Part shown: positions 11,367 through 22,881 of the stretch, piece after piece
Layout of the letters: every line of letters begins with the position of its first letter
Position numbering within the stretch: the stretch's first letter is position 1
Assembly: GCA_004380135.1 (NCBI GenBank)
Contig: QXCR01000053.1
Span: forward strand, 111,266 to 175,265
DNA length: 64,000 bases
Origin: Stemphylium vesicarium
Lineage: Eukaryota; Ascomycota; Dothideomycetes; Pleosporales; Pleosporaceae
Direction: 5' to 3'
Made by a program: the position numbers and the translations under genes
Notes under the pieces: model-generated
Told to the model about the DNA's origin: nothing
The model's input: only the letters and a program-made list of their open reading frames with translations
Databases searched by the model: none

Positions 11367-11831
11367 ATGGCACCAGTCTATCTCGTCATCATCTCCAGCA
11401 CCACAACCTTCAACCGCCCCGACTACAAAGTCGTCGAATCCATCCCCTCAGGCCGGGCCTCCACGCACATCGAAGACCCAGACAATTACTTCTACCACAC
11501 AACCCGCGTCTTCAACTCACGAACACGTCAATGGTTCCAGCTCAAACTACAAGTCACGAAACAAGACCACGTGCTCTCTATCGAGATCGTCAACAGACAT
11601 GAGACGCAGAAACTGGCTGAAACGGCAATGGTTAGGCGCCTGGATCTGGACTACGCCGAGAGACTGCGGAATCGGCAGTCGTTTGAGTTGGCGTGGCGGT
11701 TTCAGCAGGGCGAGGAGATTCCTGAAGAGTGGAGAGATTCGGGGAGGAAGATCAGTGCGGATTTTCTGGACAGGGATCATGTGGTTTGGTATGATGTTTA
11801 TGAGTTCGAGGTGAATTGGAATGCGCAGTGA
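11367..11831 (+). CDS. Uncharacterised small protein (154 residues)
   Basis: I do not recognise a family. The protein begins MAPVYLVIISS and holds a well-mixed, folded-looking sequence of alternating strands: 'YFYHTTRVFNSRTRQWFQLKLQV' and 'DHVVWYDVYEFEVNWNAQ' at the C-terminus. There are no Cys residues, signal peptide or membrane segment. The start context (ACAACAATGG) is a good fungal initiation context. Codon use is C/G-biased at third positions in the first half, consistent with a real gene. It is an isolated single-exon gene followed by the 5 kb gene-free region. Confidence 0.6.
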   Translation: MAPVYLVIISSTTTFNRPDYKVVESIPSGRASTHIEDPDNYFYHTTRVFNSRTRQWFQLKLQVTKQDHVLSIEIVNRHETQKLAETAMVRRLDLDYAERLRNRQSFELAWRFQQGEEIPEEWRDSGRKISADFLDRDHVVWYDVYEFEVNWNAQ

Positions 11832-12569
11832 GTGAAGAGGGGGGAGAGGTGGTGTGTAGCAAGAGTTGGCTTGGTGGTATGCTTCAACAGATGGTATGGG
11901 CTTTTGCCTTTGGGGCGCGGGGTTATTTCTTGTATCAGTGTAAAGCCTTGTTTGCTTGGGCGCTGGAGAAGAATGTTCGGAATGTCGTGTTGTATGCACA
12001 TGACATGTGCACCTGTAAGCTGCATGTATTGCTGAAGAGGGCGGAAACGCGAATGAACATATTTGTGAATGAGTTTGAAAGTATTGCAGTTGATTGTCAA
12101 AACTCCTCATGGCTTGTTGTTTTACTTTTTGACTTCATTTGCTCATCTTCTGATCTAATCGTCACCCAGATCTCCTCTCCCATTCTCAGCGAGAATACCT
12201 TCATACTCTTCGTCGAAGCGCTCTCTTTTGTGAATAATAACAAAACCCGTAGCCGAGTATAAGAGGTGATTTGCCAGGAGAAGAAGTGCTTATGTAGTGA
12301 TATAGCTCGGGAGTCGGTCGTCATATGGATCGCCAGCTGTACCCGTTCTCTTTTCGATGCTGATCTGAGCGAAAAGAGCGGTGCGATTCTCATCGTACAT
12401 TTTGCTGTGATGTGATGAGAACGGACGAGACTGGCGCGAAGCCCCGTAGCCTGTCGACATTGCAGGAGCGTTGAAGGCTAATGCTACGCTCTTCAGGTCC
12501 GGACGAATGCGGTAGCATTAAGGTGCAAGATCCTTCCTATTGGGTGGCGTACCCAGCGTATGGGTCGGA

Positions 12570-15500
12570 AGTGTTATATACAAAATTTATACATAGAACG
12601 GGGAGCGTGGTGTGGACCCTCTTGCGTTGGCGTAACGTCCTCGACGATTCTCATATCTGGAACAACGAATTCGCCAATCAAACTCATCACTGTGGGGGTG
12701 TATATACCGGGAGGAGAAGTGTCGCGACGCGCGCTGAGAAGGGCGTGGACAAATACACCGAGGCCGGATCATCGTAATGTTTGAAGGCGTGGAAACGAGA
12801 CCATAGACCCGTCTGATCGACATAAGAATGGCCCTTGAAGTTGCCACTTGACGCTCCGTAGCATATCCTGGACACACGGGCGCTGGCTCTCATCCTTCAT
12901 AGGACAGTCGTCTGTATGGGAGTATATAGATATATACAAGAGAGAATGGGAGATGCATAACTTGGGGTAGAACATGATGCAGAACTCGATGTAGATCGCG
13001 ACGCCAAAAGCTATGCAGAATGCGACGAGACGGTGACGATATATAAGTGGGAAGGGTTTGTGAAGTGTGGCGCTGGGAGCGAAGACCAAGTCAATCAGAT
13101 GCGTGAGAGTTATAGCCGAGCTAACCGACAGGCGGGAAGCAACTCATGGGTACCGACAGTGACTGTGGCTTCTTATGAAAACGACGACGGAACGAAGAAG
13201 CGTATGAGGATCCGTTAGATCGGCCAAGTGTTCGTCTTGTGCTTGCAGATGCTGGATCGTGTATACAGAAAACGTCGAAGGTATTTCAAGTAGTTGAGGA
13301 CTAACTCCCTCGCCCGCTCGAACTCATGACTGTGATAAACAGATGGAGGTAGCCACACGCCGAGCCGAACAAAAGATCGGTTCACGTAGAGCAGTGTGTC
13401 GGCGTCTTATATAAAGCTTTGGAAGCTGTCGTGCGGATCGGTGGACAATGACGTTGTATGTATCTTTGCCGAGAAGGACGGGATAGTACGCACATTTTAC
13501 GTCTGAACTGGAGACAGATCTGTGTCTAGACGCGGACGCCTATATACTAGAGCGTCCGCGCTTGTGCGGTGATAGACCCCTTGCTTTAATACCTGATTAG
13601 CAAAGGCTTCGTAAAGAAGGGTAGAGCAAGACTTACACGCAGCTCGCACAACCGTATTGGTCGCCAAATTTCGTCGATAAATCTGTCGCTAGGCAAGGAT
13701 ATGTATATATAGGAAAGGAGCCCGTCGCGGTGCGCGATGAGCAGGTTGCGCTGGGGGAGATGGTTCCATCACATGAATGCGGAGCAGACAGTGATTCGTA
13801 TATAGGAGGGAGTGCAGGTGTGATGATCCGGTTGGGTTGGGGCGCGGAAACATTACGTAGGAGCAGAGGGGCCGGATCTCGTGAGCAGGAGGATCCGCTC
13901 CGGGCTGAGCCAGGTGGAGTATGCGTTGATACTCAGGATCCGAGTTATGGCAGCCCATTTGGCGATTCCTACACAACACTCACGACCGCCATACCTCTGG
14001 CGTAGTGCGAGCTCTTTCGCCGCAAAACTAGACTCGTATATTAGCGCTTTCCTTGATAGGTATCCGAGTGGAGAAGACGAACCGATACGGCGTGGTTGGT
14101 GCCTTGGGATCTGGCATTTCGGGTGCCTCCGTTATATACGTCGATTTGGTCCGGACAAATGTAAGGCTCTGGTGTCAAACTGATTGGGGGCCTCGGTTGG
14201 GCTTTCCGGCATGCGATAGCTGTGCGCTCCGCAAGGTAAGCGGATTTTTCGTTGAGAAGAGCCCCACCGTCTGCAGCCACAAGTCTGACATGGCAACTCG
14301 ATGTTGATGTTTCGGTTGAACGCGACGCCCGGACCGATGTACGGCGCGAGATCGCGGTGCGGACTGTCTGCGCCCTGGGGAATGAGGATAGCAAGGAGAA
14401 GGTTACGCCGTAAATGGCTTCCACATTCTGTGACTGATCACAGCGTTGCGTTCCGCAGTCGCAGCCGTATATATATAGTGTCGAAAATCAATCCAGGCCG
14501 GCCGTCGCTAAAAGTCGTTCCTGAGGCAGCGGCCGCAACTCTTGCGGTTGAATGGGATTCCCATGTGTGGCGTCTTGTGTTCTTGCATGTGTGGGCGATC
14601 AACTCGCGTGCATGTAGGATTTTTGAAGCTGCCTCTACCACTGAGCTCATTGTATATAGGAAGGCGAGCGAACCGCGAAACCAAAGAAGGAACAACGCGC
14701 ATTGGTACGACGTATCAGACTTGCGAACATCAACGGAAGAAAGCCTTCGCTGGGGCGGGTAGAAGATCGCGACCTGAGGGCTTTCCGATACGGGGAATCC
14801 TTCCCCCTGCTCCGTGCCGGTCATACACTCCTCGGGCGATCAGGTCATCTTCAGCCGCAACCGCCAAGGAAAATCGGCTTGGGAAGGAAACCGAGTCCAG
14901 GGGAATGGCCTTGAACTGCGAATGGGCGCGTCCTCGAGCGTAAGAAGTCCAACGTCCTCGTCCACCCGATCTAGGCGAGATAGATGGGCAGAAGAGGGAG
15001 GACATCATATCGCCTCGTTCAACCGAAAAATCGTCCATCACGCGGGAGGGGTATATATACAGGGTATTGCGAACAACAGAGGGGACTGATGCTTGCCATT
15101 GCACTAGAATGGACAGGGCCCACGTGGGCATATAAAACAAAGGAAATCATGGCTACCGTATTGGCAGCGCCGTGACTTCTCACGACGTTGTGAAAGCGAT
15201 GTGGTGGAGAGTATATACAAAGAAAAAAGGAATCGCTACACCAGCGTTTGACGAGCGGACATTTTACTCCACATGTGACGCCAAAAAGTACAAAGCCAAA
15301 GTGAAACACTTAGCTTTGTCGGAGACAGTGTGTATATATATAAAGAAAAAAGGGTGTGAAGGAATGGCATTGGCACGAAGCAGAGAGGCTGCGAAAAGTA
15401 CAGAGCCAAAGCGGCAGCAGAGACGCCCTAATACAAGGCGGTGTGTGCATATATAAAGAAAGAAAGACAACATTCAAGAACCGAATCAGGAACAAGACAA

Positions 15501-15852
15501 ACATGTTTAAACATGGGTGTAAAACAAAAACGGAAACGGGACAGCCCCCACAAGAAAGTGAATGAAAGAATTGGAATGACTTACTCGTAGAGAGGACGAG
15601 GGGGATCTGAGTATATATATAAACAAAAAAGGAAACGGGACAGGACCCCCAGAGGGCGCATGGGTGAGCTTTTGCGCGAGAAATCATGGCCGGAGAATGG
15701 TCAGTAGATATGTAAACGTATAAAAAGAAAACAGGAAACAACAACGGAAAAAATCTCCACAGAAGATCCGCATCACAAAAAACCGCTGGGGGCTCAGTCC
15801 CATGACTGGACGTGCGGGATGAGTGAATATATTTAAAAGGGTATATAAGAAC
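12570..15852 (+). repeat. Degenerate array of TATATA elements with ~120 bp preferred spacing
   Basis: About twenty TATATA-type elements occur on this stretch, near 12573, 12698, 12921, 13039, 13407, 13541, 13699, 13798, 14036, 14131, 14467, 14651, 15050, 15128, 15211, 15331, 15448, 15611, 15707 and 15826-15845. Several neighbours are 117-125 bp apart. From 15.2 kb on they extend to TATATATAAAGAAAAAAGG and nearby bases also recur. 'AAAAGTACARAGCCAAAG' appears near 15285 and 15393, and 'GGAAACGGGACAG' near 15531 and 15630. It looks like an old, diverged tandem repeat whose TATA core has stayed recognisable. Function is unknown. Confidence 0.6.
13531..13560. repeat. Perfect 9-bp inverted repeat around a TATATA core
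   Basis: CGCGGACGC at 13531-13539 is the exact reverse complement of GCGTCCGCG at 13552-13560. The 12-nt loop between them contains one of the TATATA elements of the array. It could form a GC-rich hairpin or be a palindromic protein site. Confidence 0.75.
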
Positions 15853-16902
15853 AAGGAAAAAAGGGAAACAAAGGGTAAAGGAAGGCAAGAACCACGGCCA
15901 GAAATACGAGTATACTGAAGAAAATACATCAGTAGATGGCAGGAAAGGTGCGGATATTTCTAGACAAGGCGTCGTTCTTCACCGCTAATGGGCCACTTCC
16001 TTGCTGCCTAATCGTCAGCGGAAAGCGACAGAGAATGAGAGTGAGAGAGCAGAGCGGTGAAGATGCGACATGGCGCGATACGAGAAGACAATAAAGGAAA
16101 TGTACATAACCGCCGCGAAGACAGAAGGCTCAGACGAGAACACCGGACGGCGAACCCGAACCGAGCCTCGGAAAGGCGAGGAAGACGAGGCCGAGGAGAA
16201 AAGGAGGGGAGAAGAGAAAGCAACATTCCAAAGGAAGATTCGTTTACATTAGAAATTATCTACATTCCTCGCTCTCCACTCTCGCTTTGGCTGAGACCAA
16301 AAGAGGATTATTGTTTAATCAAAACACTAGCATTAGAGATGGTGAATGCAAAAGATTCGTGTACAGAAGACGAAAAAAGCGAAGGGTATTCGCGCCGTTG
16401 TGCGCACGTCTTCTCTGTGTAGACATTACATCTCCACCGATGATCATCCTTCAAGAGCGCGCAGGCGCGCGCAGCGTTTGTAGACAACACGACAAGAAAG
16501 CAAAAAGCAGAAAAGCGACAAGGAAATCTGGTATCATTGTTCTTGTGTTCCCGAAAGACCTGCATCATGCAAGCCGCCAACCGAAAGTGAAAAAAAAATG
16601 GACGATCAAGGAAAAATATTGGAGACTGGGGCGTTGTAAATAGCAAACAGATAGTAGCAAGACCCACCACCGCCCTCTTTAGTGACGAGGTAGTGGAGGC
16701 GAAGCGGACCGATGGCAGCCGAGCAATTTGTTTGAAACACGAACGAATGACGCGACGGAGATACGTGAGCGGTTGGAGGTGGCGGTAGAAGACGAGTGGT
16801 CTGCTCCGCGGCGTCTTGCATGGTCGTGACGCTCTTTCGCGTGCTTGCGTGGTTTTGTCGCAAGTCTGGGAACACGACAAGTCAGCCATTAGCCAAACGC
16901 GC

Positions 16903-19900
16903 TCAATCGTTTAGTCCAAAGACCCGCCTTAGGCCTTGGAACTTCTTCTTCTTCCCGCTCCTGCCGTAGGAGACGGAGCGGCCGTTTGCGTCCACGATGG
17001 GGGCTGAGACATTGGAAACTGCGCTTGGCTGTCGGGTGGCGAAGCGTGGCCTACGAGCCGCCACGCCATCTGAGCTCATTGGGCGGTCTTCAATCCCGAT
17101 GGTGGGCGGCAGAGGCCATTCGGGAGTTGATCGACGCTGGAGTTTGGGCGACCTCTTCGGTGAAGCGGGAGCCTCTTCACCAAATTCCTTATCCTCATCA
17201 ATGGGCGTCATGGGAAAGTTTTTGTCACGGTTACGTTGCGCTGGTGGCATGGAGATCTCGTCAGGGGTAGAGGTGTGCTGCATCGTTTCGGACTGTGCCT
17301 GGACAGACTCTGGTTGAGCTGTCTTCTTCTTTCCCAGACCAAAGAAACCTCGCTTCCCTTTACCCTTACCGCCAGACTCAAATGAGGGCAAGGGCGCATG
17401 TTTGCTATCGCGCAGGGAACCAGCAGATAGTGCCTTGCCTTGTGCACCAGCATTTCCGTTTGTTCCGTTTGTTGCCAAACCAGGGGTAGAGACAGCGTTC
17501 GGGGCCTCTTCATCTGCCTCTTCTTCCAGGTCGGTAGAGTCGCCGTCTTCTTCACCGGCTTTTCTGGGAATGCCTCGAACTGGGGTCAAGCCGGGAGGCA
17601 GCTTGTAGTCCGTCGGTCCATTTTCGTCATCATCATCATCATCAGAGTCATCAAATCGGCTTCGAAATCGAGTAGGTCGATCGTCTTCGTCTTCGTCACT
17701 CGAATCAGCGAAGCGGCTCTTGAATGGAGCCTTGGCCGCTTTGGGCGCCTTGGCTGCGGGTGTCTTCTGTTTCACAGGCTTCGGCTGCTTTGCGAAAGAA
17801 GGCATCGGTTTCGGCTGTGAAGGTGACGAAGGACGCACATCGGATCCTTTGCGGAATCTTCCCATGGGTGACAATGATCGAATGCTGAACTTTGATGACT
17901 TCACTTGCTCTGGTGTTGGCGAAGAGGGCCGCATGGACCTTCGCATGGCGGGCGATGGAGACCCTGGCGGTGATATGGCACGAACTTGTTTGGGGGCAGG
18001 AGCACTCGCGCGCATGGTAGGTGCAGGCTCTTGTCTCATTGAACCACGCATCGTGTACCTCCCACCTTGGTCCCGTGACCCTCCCCTTCGGGTCCGTTGG
18101 AAACTGCTCGCAGAAGCGTCAGAGTCGCTGTCGTAGGTAGTCACTGGTGCTACCTTTGGCTTTGCGGCAGGCATGCTCTGTGGCCTCGCCTTGGCAATCG
18201 CTGCCGAGGGTGGGATGTTTTTCTTCTGAAGTGCACCTCGAGGTGACTTGGCATCTGTAGGTACCATGCTATGGCGAGATGCAGCTAGCCCCATGTTGGG
18301 TGTCGGCGATGTATCAGCTGATCGCATACTTTGTCGCATCTGAGGCTGTGCTCTAGGCGTGGTCTGGGGCGCTCCCCGCATGCTTGATCGCATAGTCGTT
18401 CCCATGCGAGGTTCAGCTTGAGCATTCGTGTCCGGGCCTCCGCGCATAGTTCGCTTCATATGGGTCTCAGATGAGCGTTCCCTTGGTGCTGCAGTTCGCA
18501 TAGTCGTTCTTTTCTGCGTTTCGGCCGGACGAGTCGTTTGCGGTGCTGGAGTCTTCTTCAAAGCTGACTTCAAAGGCTTTGTCGACGTAGTTGAGGAAGT
18601 AGACGTCCTCGGGGGTGCTGCAGCAGCGACCTTGCGCTCTGGCGTAGTCTCGAGTGCGTGTTCAGATGGCTGTGCCGTTACTGCGTGGGCCTGCGAGACT
18701 GGAGCTTGCATGACCCGGTCAACGACCTCTTGGGTATGGGATGGTTCTTCTACCGGCGTCTTAGCCTGAGGTTGGTGACGAGATGCATTGAGACTGCGCC
18801 AATGCAATTGAGCAGCATTCCAGTCTTGCATTGGGGTCGTCATTTCATCGTCGCTTTCCTCCGCGTGACTATCTTGGCCAGACTTTGACGTAGGGCCATC
18901 CGTCGCAGCTTGATCCGCATACTTTGAGTGCATGAGACCAGAAGAGGAAGAAGCGACTGGTCTCTCCATGAGAGCGTCGATGCTACCGAATCCGCCTCCA
19001 TCAGAGAGGTCCTCATAGGCATCGCTATACACACTGCTGTTGTCGTCTGAGCTCTCTTCACCTTCGAAAGAAACAGACTGTGACTGTCGGCCTATTGGCT
19101 CTGCAGAGGGAGCAGAGGGCATTGCTGTGGATACATCTGACTGGGCTTCTTGGTCCTTCGGCTGAGTACCATCTTCGTCCCATCCTCCAGGGATAGCCAT
19201 ACTCTGGAATTGCGGCTCAGGCTTTTCATATGGACTGGGAGTTGCAGGCTGAAGAGCAATGTTAGGGACATGAGCGGTTTGCTCTGCTATCGAAGTTACG
19301 GATGACGTGTCTTCACGTGGAGTAGACAGTGACTTTGGCTCCGGAGCTGGCGGTTGCTGAGGCGTTTCCCCGTGACCCATAGGCTTGTGAGTGTCTGAGT
19401 AATCGCTCGAGTCTGACGCGTAGCCACTGCCTTCTACCGTAGTAACCTCTGGTGGAAGAGGGGGGCCCGACTCTGTCTGCTTTCGGGTGTGGTCGTGGGC
19501 GACGATGTTGCCGAGCGCGACATCACTGGAAACGTGCGATGGGTCTCTACTGGGGCTTGTAGAGACGGTCTCAGTGACCTTCTCGGCGACATCTTCCCTC
19601 GGGCGTCGATCCTTCTCCCGGATACTACCAAACAAAGGCAGAGCAGGTCGCGGCTTCATGAGATCTTCGAATTCGTCCTCCTTTTCAGCTATTGGACTCC
19701 ACTTGGATGCGCCGAGGCCTCCCTGGGTGAACGTCTCAGTATCGGCATGCGCAGCTTTGCCTACCACTATTGGATCCTCTTCGAAGCTGACTCGAACAGT
19801 CTTCTTCTTCCGTCTTGTCCCATCATCTGACGCTGTATCGGATGCTTCACTCGAAGCAACTCTTCCGAAGAGACGCCCGTTCGAAGCGATAGGTGACTCG

Positions 19901-21616
19901 CCACGACGTGAGACGGAAGGCGATGCTTTTAATGCAGACTTGGCAGGCGATACTGATCGCGGCAATGGGTCGTGCTTCAGTCCAGTAAGCTCGATGGCTA
20001 CGGGCGCGAAGTGAGCATTACGTGGCGGACTCAACGAGGCGTTCCTGTCGTGTCCAAGGCGTTCACGGTCGTGGCCACTGTAAGTGCTTGCAGGTCTCGA
20101 ATTGACCGGTGTTGATAGACGGGGATAAGAGCTGTCCTGGTTCTTTGCGACAACGGGCGAGACCATCTCGTCATCGTGCCCGACTATTGTACCGTAGCCA
20201 GAGTCTTCGAGCCTCCGGCTGCTATTCGCTTGCTCCTGAAACTGGACGTCCGCATCAGCAAACTCGTCGGAATGCCTTTCGACAGCTGCTCGGGGGTCAT
20301 CTGCATGAGATGCTGCTGGCTCGGTCCTCCTTGGCGCGGTATCGGCTCGAGGCAGCGTCTCCTCTCTTCGCTGCGGCGCTTGCTGTTCTTGCCGAACATA
20401 GTGACGTATGGGGCTAGGCGAGCCTCGCCCCATTTGGTTCTCTGGAATGTGTACTGAATGGAATGTGTCTACGTGCTGTGGGACGTATTGGCGTGCAGGC
20501 TCGGGCTCTTCATGCAGCTCCCGATGGCGGGCCATGGCATCCTGCTTGTGAATGAACTTGCGCGTTGATGGATCGTAGATAGCATCTGGGGAGTTCGGGT
20601 CGACGGGTCGTGGAGCCTGTCTTGGTAGGTATGACTGCGATTGTACGGCTGCACCAGAGGGCTTTGCGCGCATGCTGCCGCTCGACAGCCTGGAGCCCTC
20701 TACTCCTTGCGAAACCTGGTGTGTCCTGACTGGGTGCTCGGCAGCATTCTGTACTGCTCTCTGAGCGCTCTGGAGATCGTAGCTAGAGACGCCGCTGGAG
20801 GTCTTGGGTCGCGAAGTCGATGCCATGCGCTGAACGGCATCCTTGTTCACTACAGGCCCGCCAAACCATCCTGATGTGTTGGGCGGCGATGGGTTCTGCT
20901 TAGTCGCCGGCGTGCCAGGGGACATTGGCCGAGAGAAATTTACAGATCGCAACGCGTCCTCTTCCTCGGATACCTGAGCGAGATGGTTCGCTGGGCGCTG
21001 CGTTCCTCTTCCCGCATTACTTGCGCCCCTGTCGAGGCTGACACCTCTGCCTCCAGTCCTCGGCCCTGGGGATCCTCCGCGGTAGGCAGGCTCGAGACTG
21101 GATGCGCGGCGATGCACCACGTTGCTCTGCTGCGGTATGTTCTTTGGCACGGGCGGAACCGGGGGCGCATTCGATTCGGCTGGGCTGCCTCTGCCCGGCG
21201 AGGGTGCGCGGAACGAGCGCTCAGCCATGGACCCTGAGCTCGTTTGCCGTTGCAAGGAACCCGGCTGCTGCCTTGAGTAGCTGCCATTTGACGAATGTGA
21301 GCCTCGCCTTACCATGCGCTTCGTGACTGTCTCGCCCACGGGTGTCGGCGTCGTGACGTGCGTGCGCAGGGCGGCGGCGGCTGCGGCGGAAGAGAGGTCG
21401 CCATTGGATTCGGCATTCTTGATGAAGGCCTTCGAGGCCGCAAGAGAGGCGGAGGCGCTGGGGGGAGGCGCTCGCTGGGGCTGCATGGAGAAGAATTGTC
21501 AGCATACATCGCGTCATAGTAAACATGCTTGGGCGGCGCGCCAGGAGGTTTGCGCGCGCGCACTCGCGGACAGCACCTACCGGGTTCGAGGCTGCCCGTC
21601 GTCGCTTGCCAAACAT
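16903..21616 (-). CDS. Large disordered basic protein, function unknown (1537 residues)
   Basis: Two exons: 21616-21581 encodes MFGKRRRAASNP and 21480-16903 the rest. The 100-nt intron has a GTAGGT donor and a TGCTGAC branch site just before TGCAG. The protein is almost wholly Ser/Pro/Arg/Ala-rich, with no enzyme fold visible. Its middle-to-C-terminal part repeats short Met-Arg motifs: 'TMRSSMRG', 'QMRQSMRS', 'TMRGSMRQ', 'AMRRSMRPSSP' and others. Clusters of acidic residues follow ('SSDEDEDD', 'DDSDDDDDDEN'). Near the end are KGKGKRGFFGLGKKK and the terminal KKKKFQGLRRVFGLND, a basic amphipathic end that could bind membrane or nucleic acid. A nuclear, cytoskeletal or cell-cortex scaffold would all fit. 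I do not assign a function. Confidence 0.8.
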
Positions 21617-22881
21617 GATGGGTAGGGTGAATTATTAGGTATTACAGCAGTCGCAACTGCATCTGCATGATTTCGGGGTCTAGGTCGAGGCGTGGAGAGT
21701 CGGGGTCGAAGTTGCGGCAGGGATCGATTAAATGATGTCACGCTTGCAGTCGGAACCGAGCGGATTGGGTGAAGGACAGTGGAAGGCTAATTGCGTCAAA
21801 CCACCAGCGAAAACAAATCTAGGCAAGGAATCGCAAAGGTCGCAGGCCTCGCAGTGAGGGACTGAGATTTACAGACAGGGCCGAGACGAGGACGAAGATG
21901 CTCTTTGGGGTCGGGTGGAGTCGTCGTAGCTAGCAAAACAGGTAAGAGGATCGCCTTGTCTTGCGCCGTCGTGGGAGATCTCAAAGCTTGGACGCGTTGG
22001 CGTCGCAAAGGCCAGCAAGCCCGGCGCCAGCCTATTTGCTACAGTCGGAGGGCAATATCAAACACTTGACCGTCTCATCTGAGGGCCCAGACAAGGTGCT
22101 GACAGCGATTCAGTGATGCGCTGCCAGCAAAACAGCAACCATGCCTGACCCTGCTACACATATGTGCCAGGTAGACAGGGCCCTCGTCATACCCCCATGA
22201 TGCTGCCCAGAACATGTTCCAGAAACAGACGTCGCTTGTCTATTTTGGCCCTCTCCTTTGGCTGCATACATCTCCTGTCTGCTGCAAGCACTCCTGAGGC
22301 AGTGCTGGTGCGGCGCGAGTCGACACAGTCAATTTCTGCATCAGCCTGTCTCTTTTTCCACGCGCCCATGTCGAGCCCGGTCCCTGATTTGCAATGTGCC
22401 GTCGTCTGCAGCTACCACCGCCGCGTCCAGATTCACCTCCAAGCTAGAGGCCCACCTCTGAACCTGATGACGTATGACATGTCCTCAGGAGTCGTGCTTC
22501 GTTGCACCAGCCCTTGAGCGTTGTGTGATTCGCCCTGCCTGAGGCCTGCCATCCTAAAGCTTGCGCACCAAACGCCGACGCGCCGAAATTAACGCGACAC
22601 AGCCTCGAATGGGTGTAGATCGAAGCGTGCAACAACACATCCAGACGCATCGTCGCCATGTTGTCGTGCTGAATAGATTGTATGATCGGCCAAAGGGGGT
22701 CCACCGAGGTTGCTGGATCGCCGCACATCTTCCCCGCATCATCGTCTCTCCTCTCCCTCATCTCCAATCTCCGCGACCGTGCACCCAAACACCTGCGTCG
22801 AAAGACTAATTCATCCTTTATAGCCTCTTTTCTTTTTACGCCCGTGTCGTATAGTCTGCGCTCACGTGAGAAACCAGTGCA
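21617..22881. other. Divergent promoter region
   Basis: This spacer lies between the starts of the disordered protein gene (minus) and the epoxide hydrolase (plus). No protein-like frame was seen. The last 150 bases before 22882 are pyrimidine-rich (TCTCTCCTCTCCCTCATCTCC), as is common just upstream of fungal starts. Confidence 0.5.

Larger units (their letters stand above)
11832..16902. other. 5 kb gene-free region between convergent genes
   Basis: No frame in this stretch reads like a protein on either strand. The longest (minus, 15310-15888) is rich in Phe, Tyr and Ile and comes from translating pyrimidine tracts and TATATA runs. The area holds the TATA-element array described separately and an A-rich plus strand after about 15.0 kb. 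Such a long gap between two genes ending toward each other is unusual next to the 0.2-2 kb spacers in the rest of the window. Confidence 0.65.

Noticed and set aside
15310..15888. 192-codon minus-strand frame rich in Phe, Tyr and Ile
   Set aside because: The repeated FFLYIYT-like pieces are simply translations of the pyrimidine tract plus TATATA elements; similar pieces recur in other frames of the array.
16308..16889. 193-codon minus-strand frame
   Set aside because: No domain-like content, Arg/Ser/Phe-rich translation of an A-rich plus strand, and no start or promoter evidence.
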